NCBI GenBank assembly: GCA_050246995.1
Contig: JBFWVA010000015.1
Location: forward strand, 16,466-80,465
DNA length: 64,000 nucleotides
Direction of reading: 5' to 3'
Origin: SHVO01 sp050246995
GTDB lineage: Bacteria; Pseudomonadota; Alphaproteobacteria; Rhodospirillales; Rhodospirillaceae
Positions within the stretch are counted from its first letter, which is position 1; each line of letters begins with the position of its first letter. The position numbers and the translations under genes are program-made. The notes beneath the pieces are model-generated. The model made no database searches. It saw nothing but the letters and a program-made list of their open reading frames with translations, and had not been told where the DNA came from. Positions 7,785 to 16,171 of the stretch are shown piece by piece.

Positions 7785-9977
7785 CTAGTTCGGCCGGGAC
7801 ATGTAATTCGGGAACCAGTCCTCGTTGAGCTTGCGCAGTTCGGCGAGGGAAACGCTGGCGCCGCCGAGGCTGATCGCGCTGCCGCCCGTGACACCGATTT
7901 CCTCGAGCGGAATATTGGCCGCGAGCGCCGCCGCTTTCACGCCGGAGAGATCGGACGTCTTTACGGTCAGCACATACCGCGCCTGATCTTCACCGAAGAG
8001 GCGGGCGTGACCGGCGATGCCGCTCAACTGCGCGCCAATATCGCCCGTAAGCGCCATTTCGGCGATCGCGACCATCAGGCCGCCGTCGGAGAGATCGTGG
8101 CAGGCGGTGATCTTGCGGCCGTGGATCATGGCGCGCACGAAATTGCCGACGGCAAGTTCGTGCTTGAGATCGACGGGAGGCGGCGCGCCCTTTTCCTGGC
8201 CGCAGACTTCCCGGAGGTAGAGCGACTGGCCGAGCCAGCCGCCGCCGCGCTGACCGGCGAGGAGGATGATCTCCTTCTCGGCCTTGAAAGGTACGGTCAT
8301 CATGGTGTCGAGGTCGTCGATCAGCCCGACGCCGCCGATGGCGGGGGTCGGGAGGATCGGGTTGCCGTCCGTTTCGTTGTAGAGCGAGACGTTGCCCGAG
8401 ATGACCGGATAGTCGAGTTCCTTACAGGCTTCGCCGATGCCTTTGATGGCTTCGACGATCTGGCCCATGATCTCGGGCTTCTGCGGATTGCCGAAGTTGA
8501 GGTTGTCGGTGATGGCCAGCGGACGGCCGCCCACGGCGGTCACGTTACGCCAGGTCTCCGCGACGGCCTGACGGCCGCCTTCCAGCGGATCGGCAAGTAC
8601 GTAGCGCGGCGTCACGTCGGTGGAAATAGCCAGGCCGCGGTTGGTGCCATGGATGCGCACGACGGCGGCATCGCCGCCTGGGCGCTGGCAGGTGTCGGCC
8701 ATGACCATGTGGTCGTATTGCTCGTAGACCCAACGGCGGCTGACGAGATCCGGACAGCCCATGAGTGTCTTGAGGGCCTCGTTCCAGGCAACGTCTTTGA
8801 CGTCCTTGGCTTCCAGGATCGACTGACGGCGCGTCGGGGTCCACGGACGGTCATATTCCGGCGAAGCCTGGGCGAGCGGATCGATCGGCAGATCGCAGAC
8901 CACTTCGCCGTGGAACTTGAGGATCATGCGGCCGGTGTTGGTCAGGTGACCGATCACGGCGAAATCCAGTTCCCACTTCTCGAAGATAGCGCGGGCGATG
9001 TCTTCCTTGCCCGGCTTCAAGATGATGAGCATGCGCTCCTGACTCTCGGAGAGCATCATCTCGTACGGGGTCATGCCTTCTTCGCGCTGAGGCACTTTCT
9101 CCATCTCAAGCTCGACGCCCATGCCGCCCTTGGAGGCCATCTCGAACGATGAGCTGGTGAGGCCCGCTGCGCCCATGTCCTGGATCGACTGGATGGCGTC
9201 GGTCGCCATCAGTTCCATGCAGGCTTCGATGAGGAGCTTTTCGGTGAACGGGTCACCGACTTGAACTGTGGGACGCTTTTCCTCGGAGTTGGCGTCGAAC
9301 TCAGCGGACGCCATGGTCGCGCCGTGGATGCCGTCGCGGCCCGTCTTGGAGCCGACGTAGACCACGGGGTTACCGGCGCCGGCGGCGGCCGAGTAGAAAA
9401 TCTTGTCCTGTTTCGCGAGGCCAACGGTCATGGCGTTCACGAGAATGTTGCCGTTGTAGCTGGGGTGGAAATTCACTTCGCCCCCAACCGTCGGCACGCC
9501 GACGCAGTTGCCGTAGCCGGCGATGCCCGCGACCACGCCGCTGACGAGGTGACGCGTCTTCGGATGATCGGGCGCGCCGAAGCGCAGCGCGTTCATGTTG
9601 GCGATGGGGCGCGCGCCCATGGTGAAGACGTCGCGCAGGATGCCGCCGACGCCCGTCGCCGCGCCCTGGTAGGGTTCGATGAACGAGGGATGGTTATGGC
9701 TTTCCATCTTGAAGATGGCGGCGAGGCCGTCGCCGATATCGATGACGCCGGCGTTCTCACCCGGGCCGCAGATGACCCAGGGCGCCGTGGTGGGCAGGGT
9801 CTTCAGCCACTTCTTCGAGGACTTGTAGGAGCAATGCTCCGACCACATCACCGAGAAGATGCCAAGCTCCACCAGGTTAGGCTCGCGGCCGCCCAGCACT
9901 TCGAGGATCTTTTTATATTCGTCGTCCGACAGACCGTGGGTCTTGATGTCTTCCGCTGTAATTTTCTTGGTGCTCAC
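7785..9977 (-). CDS. purL: Phosphoribosylformylglycinamidine synthase subunit PurL
   Basis: A 730-residue short-form PurL, the size expected where PurS and PurQ are separate proteins. It makes formylglycinamidine ribonucleotide from FGAR, ATP and ammonia in step 4 of purine synthesis. Recognisable stretches are VMWSEHCSYKSSKKWL near residue 44, MESHNHPSFIEPYQGAATGV, QDMGAAGLTSSSFEMA and LAGQRGGGWLGQSLYL. The start is GTG at 9977, overlapping the purQ stop by GTGA, which suggests translational coupling. It is followed by bolA. Confidence 0.98.
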   Translation of the reverse strand: MSTKKITAEDIKTHGLSDDEYKKILEVLGGREPNLVELGIFSVMWSEHCSYKSSKKWLKTLPTTAPWVICGPGENAGVIDIGDGLAAIFKMESHNHPSFIEPYQGAATGVGGILRDVFTMGARPIANMNALRFGAPDHPKTRHLVSGVVAGIAGYGNCVGVPTVGGEVNFHPSYNGNILVNAMTVGLAKQDKIFYSAAAGAGNPVVYVGSKTGRDGIHGATMASAEFDANSEEKRPTVQVGDPFTEKLLIEACMELMATDAIQSIQDMGAAGLTSSSFEMASKGGMGVELEMEKVPQREEGMTPYEMMLSESQERMLIILKPGKEDIARAIFEKWELDFAVIGHLTNTGRMILKFHGEVVCDLPIDPLAQASPEYDRPWTPTRRQSILEAKDVKDVAWNEALKTLMGCPDLVSRRWVYEQYDHMVMADTCQRPGGDAAVVRIHGTNRGLAISTDVTPRYVLADPLEGGRQAVAETWRNVTAVGGRPLAITDNLNFGNPQKPEIMGQIVEAIKGIGEACKELDYPVISGNVSLYNETDGNPILPTPAIGGVGLIDDLDTMMTVPFKAEKEIILLAGQRGGGWLGQSLYLREVCGQEKGAPPPVDLKHELAVGNFVRAMIHGRKITACHDLSDGGLMVAIAEMALTGDIGAQLSGIAGHARLFGEDQARYVLTVKTSDLSGVKAAALAANIPLEEIGVTGGSAISLGGASVSLAELRKLNEDWFPNYMSRPN

Positions 9978-10663
9978 GCGAGAGTCTCCACGAGCGCATC
10001 GAACATGGCGCGGCCATCGGTGCCGCCCAGCTTCGGGTCAGACAAGCGCTCCGGATGAGGCATCATGCCGAGCACGGTACGGGATTTGTTGAACACGCCG
10101 GCGATATTGCGCTGGCTGCCGTTCGGATTGGCGTCGGGCGTGATCTCGCCCTTGGGTGTGGCGTAACGGAACGCGATGAGGCCTTCGCCTTCGAGGCGCG
10201 AGAGCGTCTCTTCATCGGCGAAATAATTGCCTTCGCCGTGGCCGATAGGAATGCGGACCACCTGGCCGACGTCATAGCGCGCCGTAAAGGCGCTCTGCGA
10301 GTCTTCAACGCGCAGGTAGACGTCCTTACATACATACTTCAGCCCGGCATTGCGCATCAGCACGCCCGGAACGAGACCGGCTTCCGCGATGACCTGGAAG
10401 CCATTGCAGATGCCAAGCACGCGCGTGCCTTTATCGACCCGGCGCTTGATCTCGCCCATGATCGGCGAATGGGCGGCCATGGCGCCGCAGCGCAAATAGT
10501 CGCCGTAAGAGAAACCACCCGGCACGACGATGAGGTCGAGATCGGGGAGGTCGGTGTCGCGATGCCAAAGCATCGCGGTTTTCTGGCCCGTGCTTTGCTC
10601 CAGCGCGACGGCGACGTCGCGATCACAATTGGAGCCCGGGAAAACGACGACGCCGGCTTTCAT
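9974..10663 (-). CDS. purQ: Phosphoribosylformylglycinamidine synthase glutaminase subunit PurQ
   Basis: A 229-residue class I glutamine amidotransferase that supplies ammonia to PurL. The catalytic cysteine is Cys86 in GICNGFQ, with His203 and Glu205 in MPHPERL. The oxyanion region is VPGGFSYGDYLRCGA. Its ATG overlaps the purS stop by one base (TAATG) and its stop overlaps the purL start, so purS, purQ and purL are tightly coupled for stoichiometric synthesis. Confidence 0.98.
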   Translation of the reverse strand: MKAGVVVFPGSNCDRDVAVALEQSTGQKTAMLWHRDTDLPDLDLIVVPGGFSYGDYLRCGAMAAHSPIMGEIKRRVDKGTRVLGICNGFQVIAEAGLVPGVLMRNAGLKYVCKDVYLRVEDSQSAFTARYDVGQVVRIPIGHGEGNYFADEETLSRLEGEGLIAFRYATPKGEITPDANPNGSQRNIAGVFNKSRTVLGMMPHPERLSDPKLGGTDGRAMFDALVETLA

Positions 10664-10905
10664 TACTCAATCACCTCAACGGTGAAATTCTCGATCACGG
10701 TGTTGGCAAGGAGCTTGCGGCACATCTCCTCGACCTCGGCTTTAGCTTTGGCCTTGTCTGTGCCGGTGAGCTTCAGTTCGATGAACTTGCCCTGGCGCAC
10801 GTCGCTGACGCCCTTAAAACCCTGACCGTGCAGGGCGTGTTCGACGGCCTTTCCTTGAGGATCAAGGACGCCATTCTTAAGGGTGATGTGGACTTTAGCT
10901 TTCAC
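10663..10905 (-). CDS. purS: Phosphoribosylformylglycinamidine synthase subunit PurS
   Basis: An 80-residue small subunit that bridges PurQ and PurL. It carries the family pattern LKNGVLDPQGKAVEHALHGQGFKGV, then VRQGKFIEL. Its length is normal for PurS. In many alphaproteobacteria it directly follows purC. Here a 434-codon glycosyltransferase-like gene lies between purC and purS on the same strand. Confidence 0.97.
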   Translation of the reverse strand: MKAKVHITLKNGVLDPQGKAVEHALHGQGFKGVSDVRQGKFIELKLTGTDKAKAKAEVEEMCRKLLANTVIENFTVEVIE

Positions 10906-10939
10906 CGACGCTCTCCAGTCAGCAGGGTTGAATGGTTCA

Positions 10940-12244
10940 TCAAGCCGCCCTCAGCGAAAGCAGGAGTTGCTTGAAGTTTGAATAGTTGGGGCTTTGTATA
11001 TCGCACTTGCCGGGCCATATCGCCGCGCCCTCATTGCATTGGCCATCGAAGATCGAAGCGGTAACCGGTCCAAGCGAGGGGGCGATAGCTTCGTCCGCCA
11101 TCCCAACGTACACGGCGTATAGGATAGTTTGGTCCGTTCCCCAAGGGATAACGTTGGCTTTTACACAGTCTGCGACATACCCGGCGACACGCTGCAAATA
11201 ACGGCGGCCAGGGGCCGTTGGCGCAATCCCCAGGAGACCCGCAGCAAACTTGTTATGAGGCTCCGCGCGGCCGGGCAGAAGCCAAATGGACATGTCGTGA
11301 CTGTCGAGGCGCTCGAACAGACCGTCGATGCCGCCATTGAACAAGCTGTCGGCGTCCAGCTGCCACCCCGCAACGCCAGGCCGGGCGCGCAGGAATTGCC
11401 AGAACCGATAGAATCTTGCGACGTGATAGTAGGCGCGTGCCGCCTCGGAGGCTGTGCCGCGCGTTCCTGTCTCGGTGCGCAGTCCGGTCCATTCCCGCGA
11501 CAGGGAGACCCCTTCAAGCCCCATATCGCAAAGTCGGGCCGCGACGGCTTTGGCTTCCGCGTCCGTCGTGTCGAAAAGATGAAGGTGAAATCCGCCGTTT
11601 GCGTCATGACGGCGCAAAGAGGCCATCATCTGCATTCCATATTTTTCAAAATATGCGTAGTCGCAAGCGCTGAACATGAAGCGCTCATGCGCCCCGGCGT
11701 CCCGCACCGAACTGCACTCGGGCATGAAAGCCACGGCGTCTTCGGCCAGCGCTTCCAGGCTGCGATGGAAGGCGCCGTCAAAATGCGTGATGGACGGTAA
11801 ATCGGCCCTTTTGAATGCGCGCAGTTTCGCAAAAAGCGGCTCCACCGCTTGGGCGGGATGGTCCGCCAAAAGCGACAGCGCGCGCATATAGAGGCCGCTG
11901 TAGGAGTCCGGCTTCAGCGCGAGCCATTCTTTGGTCAAGCTTTGCCACTGTGCGATCTCCGGCCGCACAGCCTGAAACCGCGTATCGTCCAGGCTCACGC
12001 CGTTATAAGGCGAAGGGTTCGCGCGTTGCCGCTCGAGCAGTTCTTTGTGGTGAATGAGATAGTTGAACTGCGCTGATCGCACGGCAACGTTACCCTTACC
12101 GCTTCGGCAGATCGTTTCCAGCGCCGCGACGACCGCACCGCGTTCGTGTTCGGCGGCTGCGTTGCACGCGTCCTGCAGCGCCGCCAGGTCGTCCTGTTTT
12201 GCGGTAATATGCGCGATCAGGCTTTCCGAACTGCTTTGGGACAT
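10940..12244 (-). CDS. Putative glycosyltransferase-like protein (GT-A fold), inserted in the purine block
   Basis: A 434-residue protein. The N-terminal 170 residues are helical and of unknown type. From about 180 the pattern is GT-A-like: MFSACDYAYFEKYGMQMMAS, a YYHVARFYRFWQFL helix, a DxD-type motif in WQLDADSLFNGG (metal/nucleotide-sugar binding), then HNKFAAGLLGI and WGTDQTILYAVY, resembling family 8-type transferases. Substrate is unknown and no sugar gene lies nearby. The ATG at 12244 is preferred over the longer frame, which runs into purC. It sits between purC (61 bases upstream) and purS (34 bases downstream), so it is probably co-transcribed with purine genes. Confidence 0.6.
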   Translation of the reverse strand: MSQSSSESLIAHITAKQDDLAALQDACNAAAEHERGAVVAALETICRSGKGNVAVRSAQFNYLIHHKELLERQRANPSPYNGVSLDDTRFQAVRPEIAQWQSLTKEWLALKPDSYSGLYMRALSLLADHPAQAVEPLFAKLRAFKRADLPSITHFDGAFHRSLEALAEDAVAFMPECSSVRDAGAHERFMFSACDYAYFEKYGMQMMASLRRHDANGGFHLHLFDTTDAEAKAVAARLCDMGLEGVSLSREWTGLRTETGTRGTASEAARAYYHVARFYRFWQFLRARPGVAGWQLDADSLFNGGIDGLFERLDSHDMSIWLLPGRAEPHNKFAAGLLGIAPTAPGRRYLQRVAGYVADCVKANVIPWGTDQTILYAVYVGMADEAIAPSLGPVTASIFDGQCNEGAAIWPGKCDIQSPNYSNFKQLLLSLRAA

Positions 12245-12305
12245 CTTCTTCGTAGTGGCTTCCGGTCGTAAGGGCGCGCCGTAAGAAGTCCGGAAGTCGC
12301 AGCTG

Positions 12306-13073
12306 TTATTGTAACGTCGACGGGCCTTTGACGTCGGTGGGCCCGCTTTCGGGCAGGATGCCGAGACGCCGCGCCACTTCTTGATAGGCTTCCTCGATTT
12401 GGCCGAGGTCGCGGCGGAAGCGGTCCTTGTCCATCTTCTCATTGGTCTTGGCGTCCCACAGACGCATGTTGTCCGGCGACAGCTCGTCCGCCAGCACAAC
12501 TTGAACATCGCCGTTCTCATGGAACAGGCGGCCGAATTCGACTTTGAAGTCGACGAGGCGAATGCCGATGCCGAGGAACAGACCCGCGAGGTAGTCGTTG
12601 ATGCGCAGGCTCATGTTCAGCATCTCGTCGATCTCATGGATCGCCGCCCAGCCGAAGCCGGTGATGTGTTCTTCCGAGACCATCGGATCGTCGAGCTGAT
12701 CGCTCTTGTAATAGTATTCGATGATCGAACGCGGGAGACGCGTGCCTTCCGGAATGGCGAAGCGCTTGGAGATGGAGCCGGCGGCGATATTACGCACGAC
12801 GACTTCCACCGGGATGATCTCGACTTCCTTCACGAGCTGCTCGCGCATGTTGAGGCGGCGCACGAAGTGAGTCGGGATGCCGATCTCCTCCAGCTTGGTC
12901 ATCAGGTATTCGGACATGCGGTTGTTGAGCACGCCCTTGCCCGTGATGGTGCCCTTCTTCTTATTGTTGAACGCCGTCGCGTCGTCCTTGAAGTACTGCA
13001 CCAGCGTGCCGGGCTCGGGGCCCTCGAAAAGCACCTTGGCCTTGCCTTCGTAAACTTGCTTGCGACGTGCCAT
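12306..13073 (-). CDS. purC: Phosphoribosylaminoimidazole-succinocarboxamide synthase (SAICAR synthetase)
   Basis: A 255-residue ATP-dependent ligase joining CAIR and aspartate. Family signatures are YEGKAKVLFEGPEPG at the N-terminus, DDATAFN, the PVEVVVRNIAAGS region, and LVDFKVEFGR. The start at 13073 follows AGGAAA. The upstream in-frame extension is not family-like. It is likely the first gene of the purC, GT-like, purS, purQ, purL, bolA transcription unit. The 164-base gap to the NRDE gene holds an imperfect hairpin (13131-13157) upstream of purC whose role is unclear. Confidence 0.97.
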   Translation of the reverse strand: MARRKQVYEGKAKVLFEGPEPGTLVQYFKDDATAFNNKKKGTITGKGVLNNRMSEYLMTKLEEIGIPTHFVRRLNMREQLVKEVEIIPVEVVVRNIAAGSISKRFAIPEGTRLPRSIIEYYYKSDQLDDPMVSEEHITGFGWAAIHEIDEMLNMSLRINDYLAGLFLGIGIRLVDFKVEFGRLFHENGDVQVVLADELSPDNMRLWDAKTNEKMDKDRFRRDLGQIEEAYQEVARRLGILPESGPTDVKGPSTLQ

Positions 13074-13237
13074 GAAAGTTTCCTGATGGGTACGGGCTAC
13101 TAGCCCCGGTATTTTATTGGGGCGAACCGCCCTGCTTATGGGGGTCCCTATAGCAGGATGGGTTACGGGCGACAACGCAGGCGTTCGTGCTTAGAAAAGC
13201 AGCCAAAACCGGCCTAAACCGGGGGGCGGATGGGGCC

Positions 13238-14002
13238 TCAGGACATATCCACAGCCTGAAAAGGCGCAGACTCGGGCCGCCCGGCGGCGAACAGCCAGGC
13301 CGGGCGCTGTCCGCCCTTTTTAAAGACCTGTTCCGGGGACGGAAGGGCGAGAAGGGAAGTGGATGAGGTCCCAAAGCCGTTCGGCATCTGGAAGCTCATG
13401 GCCCGGCTCTCGGTCCCGCCTTCTGTCGAACCTAGAAGGCGCTGCCAGCTTTCCCATTCGTTTTTGCCGGGATCGGGGATTGGGGCGCTTTCAAAGAGCG
13501 GTCGGTAGTGGGCGATGCGCGCGTCGGCCGGGTCATTGCGGTCGAAGGCTGTGAACATGGACAGACCTTCCGGAATCTTCTGCGTATCGACCCAGGCGCC
13601 CGCGACCGAGGCGCGCAGGGTAAGCCAATAGGCGTCACGATTGTCCGCGATCACGAGATTGAACGGGCGGTAAGCAAGAGGATCGAGGTCCGCGAATGCC
13701 TCGGCGGCGTCGGCCGCGTTGGGATGATCGAGCGCATCGAGCACCAATTCCCCGCGGCTGCGTTTCCCCGGAGCGGGGCCGAGAGTGCCGTGGCGGTTGA
13801 GGATGCAGGCGACGACGCCCGTATCGCTGAGGCCCATCCACGTACCGCCGGCAAGTTCATCGAGACCGGCAACGATGTCCGGCCGCTCTTCCCAGTGTCG
13901 CGCGGGCGGTTTCCAGGGGCGGTTCGCCATCTCGTCGCGATTGGCGCCGATGAGGATCGGCCAATCGTGGCCAGGGCGGCGGAGGAGGACAACGGTGCAC
14001 AT
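13238..14002 (-). CDS. NRDE (TANGO2-like) family protein
   Basis: A 254-residue protein starting MCTVVLL, so processing would expose Cys2 as an N-terminal nucleophile. The family motif is present as GANRDEMANRPWKPPARHW at about residues 20-38. Further conserved stretches are AGGTWMGLSDTGVVACILNR and RPFNLVIADN. TANGO2/NRDE proteins have an Ntn-hydrolase-like fold. A role in haem or lipid handling has been reported for eukaryotic members, and the bacterial role is unsettled. It is divergent from the ATPase zeta gene across a 256-base gap with two long inverted repeats. Confidence 0.85.
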   Translation of the reverse strand: MCTVVLLRRPGHDWPILIGANRDEMANRPWKPPARHWEERPDIVAGLDELAGGTWMGLSDTGVVACILNRHGTLGPAPGKRSRGELVLDALDHPNAADAAEAFADLDPLAYRPFNLVIADNRDAYWLTLRASVAGAWVDTQKIPEGLSMFTAFDRNDPADARIAHYRPLFESAPIPDPGKNEWESWQRLLGSTEGGTESRAMSFQMPNGFGTSSTSLLALPSPEQVFKKGGQRPAWLFAAGRPESAPFQAVDMS

Positions 14003-14044
14003 CCCTGTAACGTAGTGTCTCCGTAACACCTCCGATAGGGGCGC

Positions 14045-14096
14045 ATTCCCAAAGTCCGCACGGACTCGCGGCAACCTCTTTGCGGACTTTGGGAAT
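14045..14096. repeat. Perfect 16-bp inverted repeat, NRDE/zeta intergenic region
   Basis: Arms ATTCCCAAAGTCCGCA (14045-14060) and its exact complement (14081-14096) around a 20-base spacer, in the gap between two divergent genes. There is no T-run, so it is not an obvious terminator. It could be a structured leader, an operator pair or a repeat element. Confidence 0.85.
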
Positions 14097-14122
14097 AATC
14101 GCGGCCCTATGACTCTTAAAAT

Positions 14123-14199
14123 CTGGTGCGGAAGTGGATTTGAAGTTCCCCATTGGTGGATTAGCGAAGCGCGTGGGGAACTTCAAATCCCCGCACCAG
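14123..14199. repeat. Long inverted repeat with tRNA-end-like arms
   Basis: The arms at 14123-14152 and 14174-14199 pair over 26 positions. The left arm has four extra bases (AAGT). The right arm reads like a tRNA 3' end, with TTCAAAT followed by CCCCGCACCA, but the loop is one base too long and no other tRNA parts exist. It lies in the leader of the zeta-subunit gene. Confidence 0.8.
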
Positions 14200-14258
14200 T
14201 TGCGCCAAGGTATAGCGGTCGCTATATCAAAAGCCCCACCTTTGCTGAGAGGACTTCA

Positions 14259-14579
14259 ATGAGCGACGCGTTTTCGGACCGGGAAAAGGGTTTTGAGCGG
14301 AAATTCCAGCTCGACCAGGAACAGCAGTTTCGCGCGCAAGTGCGCCGCGACAAGCTGTTCGGCCAATGGGCCGCCGGTCAGCTCGGCAAGTCGGGCGCCG
14401 ATGCCGACAAATACGCGCAGGATGTTGTGGACTCGAATTTCGAAAAGCCGGGCGACGACGACATGATTGGCAAGGTCAGCAAGGACCTTGGCGGCAAGGT
14501 GTCGGATGCCGACCTAAAGAAAAAGCTAAACGAGTTGTTCGGCCAAGCCGCCGCGGCCGTGGCGGACGAGAGGAAGTAG
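14259..14579 (+). CDS. F1-ATPase inhibitory zeta subunit (DUF1476)
   Basis: A 106-residue protein with the DUF1476 signature FSDREKGFERKFQLDQEQQF, then RRDKLFGQWAAGQLG, then ADKYAQDVVDSNFEKPGDDD. In alphaproteobacteria this family binds F1-ATPase and inhibits ATP hydrolysis through its N-terminus. The start at 14259 follows GAGAGGA. An in-frame ATG at 14109 lies inside the inverted repeat and is rejected. The leader contains two long inverted repeats and the gene ends in a strong hairpin shared with purB. Confidence 0.92.
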   Translation: MSDAFSDREKGFERKFQLDQEQQFRAQVRRDKLFGQWAAGQLGKSGADADKYAQDVVDSNFEKPGDDDMIGKVSKDLGGKVSDADLKKKLNELFGQAAAAVADERK

Positions 14580-14585
14580 GTTCCT

Positions 14586-14634
14586 AAATGTCATTCCCCG
14601 CCGCGCGGTAGCGCAGGCGGGGAATGACATTTTT
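14586..14634. terminator. Bidirectional terminator / palindromic repeat between zeta gene and purB
   Basis: A perfect 17-bp stem (AAATGTCATTCCCCGCC with its complement at 14616-14632), a 13-base loop and a T-run. The core TCATTCCCCGC resembles palindromic intergenic repeats seen in bacterial genomes, so it may be both a terminator and a dispersed repeat. Confidence 0.85.
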
Positions 14635-14667
14635 CATCCCTTTGTCTCGCGCGTGTCGCGCGGTGGG

Positions 14668-15963
14668 TTATTCCCCAAACACGCGCTTGAAGATGGTGTC
14701 CACGTGCTTGGTGTGGAAACCCATGTCGAAGAGCGCTTCCAGGTCCTTCGTTGGAATACGGTCGGTAACGTCCTTGTCCTGCTTCAAGAGGTCGAGGAGT
14801 TGGCCGCCGCCGTTCCACACCTTCATCGCGTTACGCTGAACGAGAACGTACGAGTCTTCGCGTGAAACACCGGCCTGCGTCAGCGCGATCAGAACGCGCT
14901 GCGAGAACACGAGGCCGCCCATCATGTTGAGGTTCTTCTCGATGTTCTCCGGATAGATCACGAGCTTGTCGACGACGCCGGTTAAGCGCGCGAGGGCGAA
15001 GTCGAGTGTGATGGTCGCGTCGGGGCCGATGTAGCGTTCGACCGACGAGTGCGAGATGTCACGTTCGTGCCACAGCGCGACGTTTTCCATCGCCGGAATG
15101 GCATAGCTGCGCACCATACGCGCGAGGCCGGTCAGGTTTTCCGTCAGCACAGGGTTGCGCTTGTGCGGCATGGCCGACGAGCCCTTCTGGCCTGGCGAGA
15201 AGAATTCTTCCGCTTCACGCACCTCCGTGCGCTGCATGTGTCGGATTTCGGTTGCGATGCGCTCGATGGAACTTGCGATCACGCCAAGGGTCGCGAAGAA
15301 CATCGCGTGGCGGTCGCGAGGGATCACTTGCGTGGAGACGGGCTCGACATGCAGGCCAAGCTGTTGGGCCACATACTGTTCAACGAACGGATCGATGTGC
15401 GCGAACGTGCCGACCGCTCCGGAGATGGCGCAGGTCGCGATGTCCTCGCGCGCGGCTTTCAAACGTGTGCGGTTGCGGTCGAACTCGGCGTAGAAACTCG
15501 CGAATTTGAGACCGAGGGTGACGGGCTCGGCATGGATGCCGTGGCTGCGGCCCATGGTGACGGTAATCTTGTGTTCGAGGGCGCGGCGCTTCAGCGCCTT
15601 CAGAAGATCGTCGAGGTCCTTCAGGAGAAGATCGGCGGCCTGGGTCAGCTGAACCGACAGACATGTGTCGAGCACGTCGGACGATGTCATGCCTTGGTGA
15701 ACGAAACGCGCTTCCGGGCCGACGTATTCGGCGAGGTTGGTGAGGAAGGCGATGACGTCGTGTTTGGTCTCTTTCTCGATCTCGTCGATGCGCTCGATGT
15801 TCCATTTGCCGCGCTGCCAAACCGCTTTCGCGGCTTCCGCGGGGATGATGCCGAGCTTGGCTTGCGCGTCGCACGCGTGCGCCTCGATCTCGAACCAGAT
15901 CCGGTACCTGTTGTCCGGCTCCCAAATGGCGGTCATGGCGGGACGGGCGTAACGCGGAATCAT
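14668..15963 (-). CDS. purB: Adenylosuccinate lyase
   Basis: A 431-residue member of the fumarase/aspartase superfamily, acting twice in AMP synthesis (SAICAR to AICAR, and adenylosuccinate to AMP). It has the superfamily signature GSSAMPHKRNP (serine-containing mobile loop), TSSDVLDTC, and GRSHGIHAEPVTLGLK with the catalytic His. The ATG at 15963 gives the family N-terminus MIPRYARPAM. The longer frame is not conserved. It is transcribed alone, with purC and the rest a few kb downstream. Confidence 0.97.
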   Translation of the reverse strand: MIPRYARPAMTAIWEPDNRYRIWFEIEAHACDAQAKLGIIPAEAAKAVWQRGKWNIERIDEIEKETKHDVIAFLTNLAEYVGPEARFVHQGMTSSDVLDTCLSVQLTQAADLLLKDLDDLLKALKRRALEHKITVTMGRSHGIHAEPVTLGLKFASFYAEFDRNRTRLKAAREDIATCAISGAVGTFAHIDPFVEQYVAQQLGLHVEPVSTQVIPRDRHAMFFATLGVIASSIERIATEIRHMQRTEVREAEEFFSPGQKGSSAMPHKRNPVLTENLTGLARMVRSYAIPAMENVALWHERDISHSSVERYIGPDATITLDFALARLTGVVDKLVIYPENIEKNLNMMGGLVFSQRVLIALTQAGVSREDSYVLVQRNAMKVWNGGGQLLDLLKQDKDVTDRIPTKDLEALFDMGFHTKHVDTIFKRVFGE

Positions 15964-16171
15964 GTTCGAAACGATCCTTAGGCACGATGTGAATTGTGGA
16001 GGGGATGTATAGGGCACCGCCGCGATGCGCACAAATAGTCCCGGTTGCGGGCGGCGAAAATTCGCTCCCGAAAGTATTTAGGACTGACAAGGGGTTACGG
16101 GCGAGCGGGAACCTTGGCCGAAGATGCCCATTGAGACCGGGCCTCGCCGCGGAAGTCCAGGAATATCAAAA

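Noticed and set aside
7737..9152. Long plus-strand open frame opposite purL
   Set aside because: The minus strand encodes full-length PurL with clear motifs. The plus frame is a high-GC shadow with no domain.
14174..14199. A possible tRNA gene
   Set aside because: Only a T-arm/acceptor-like segment is present, with an eight-base loop and no other arms.
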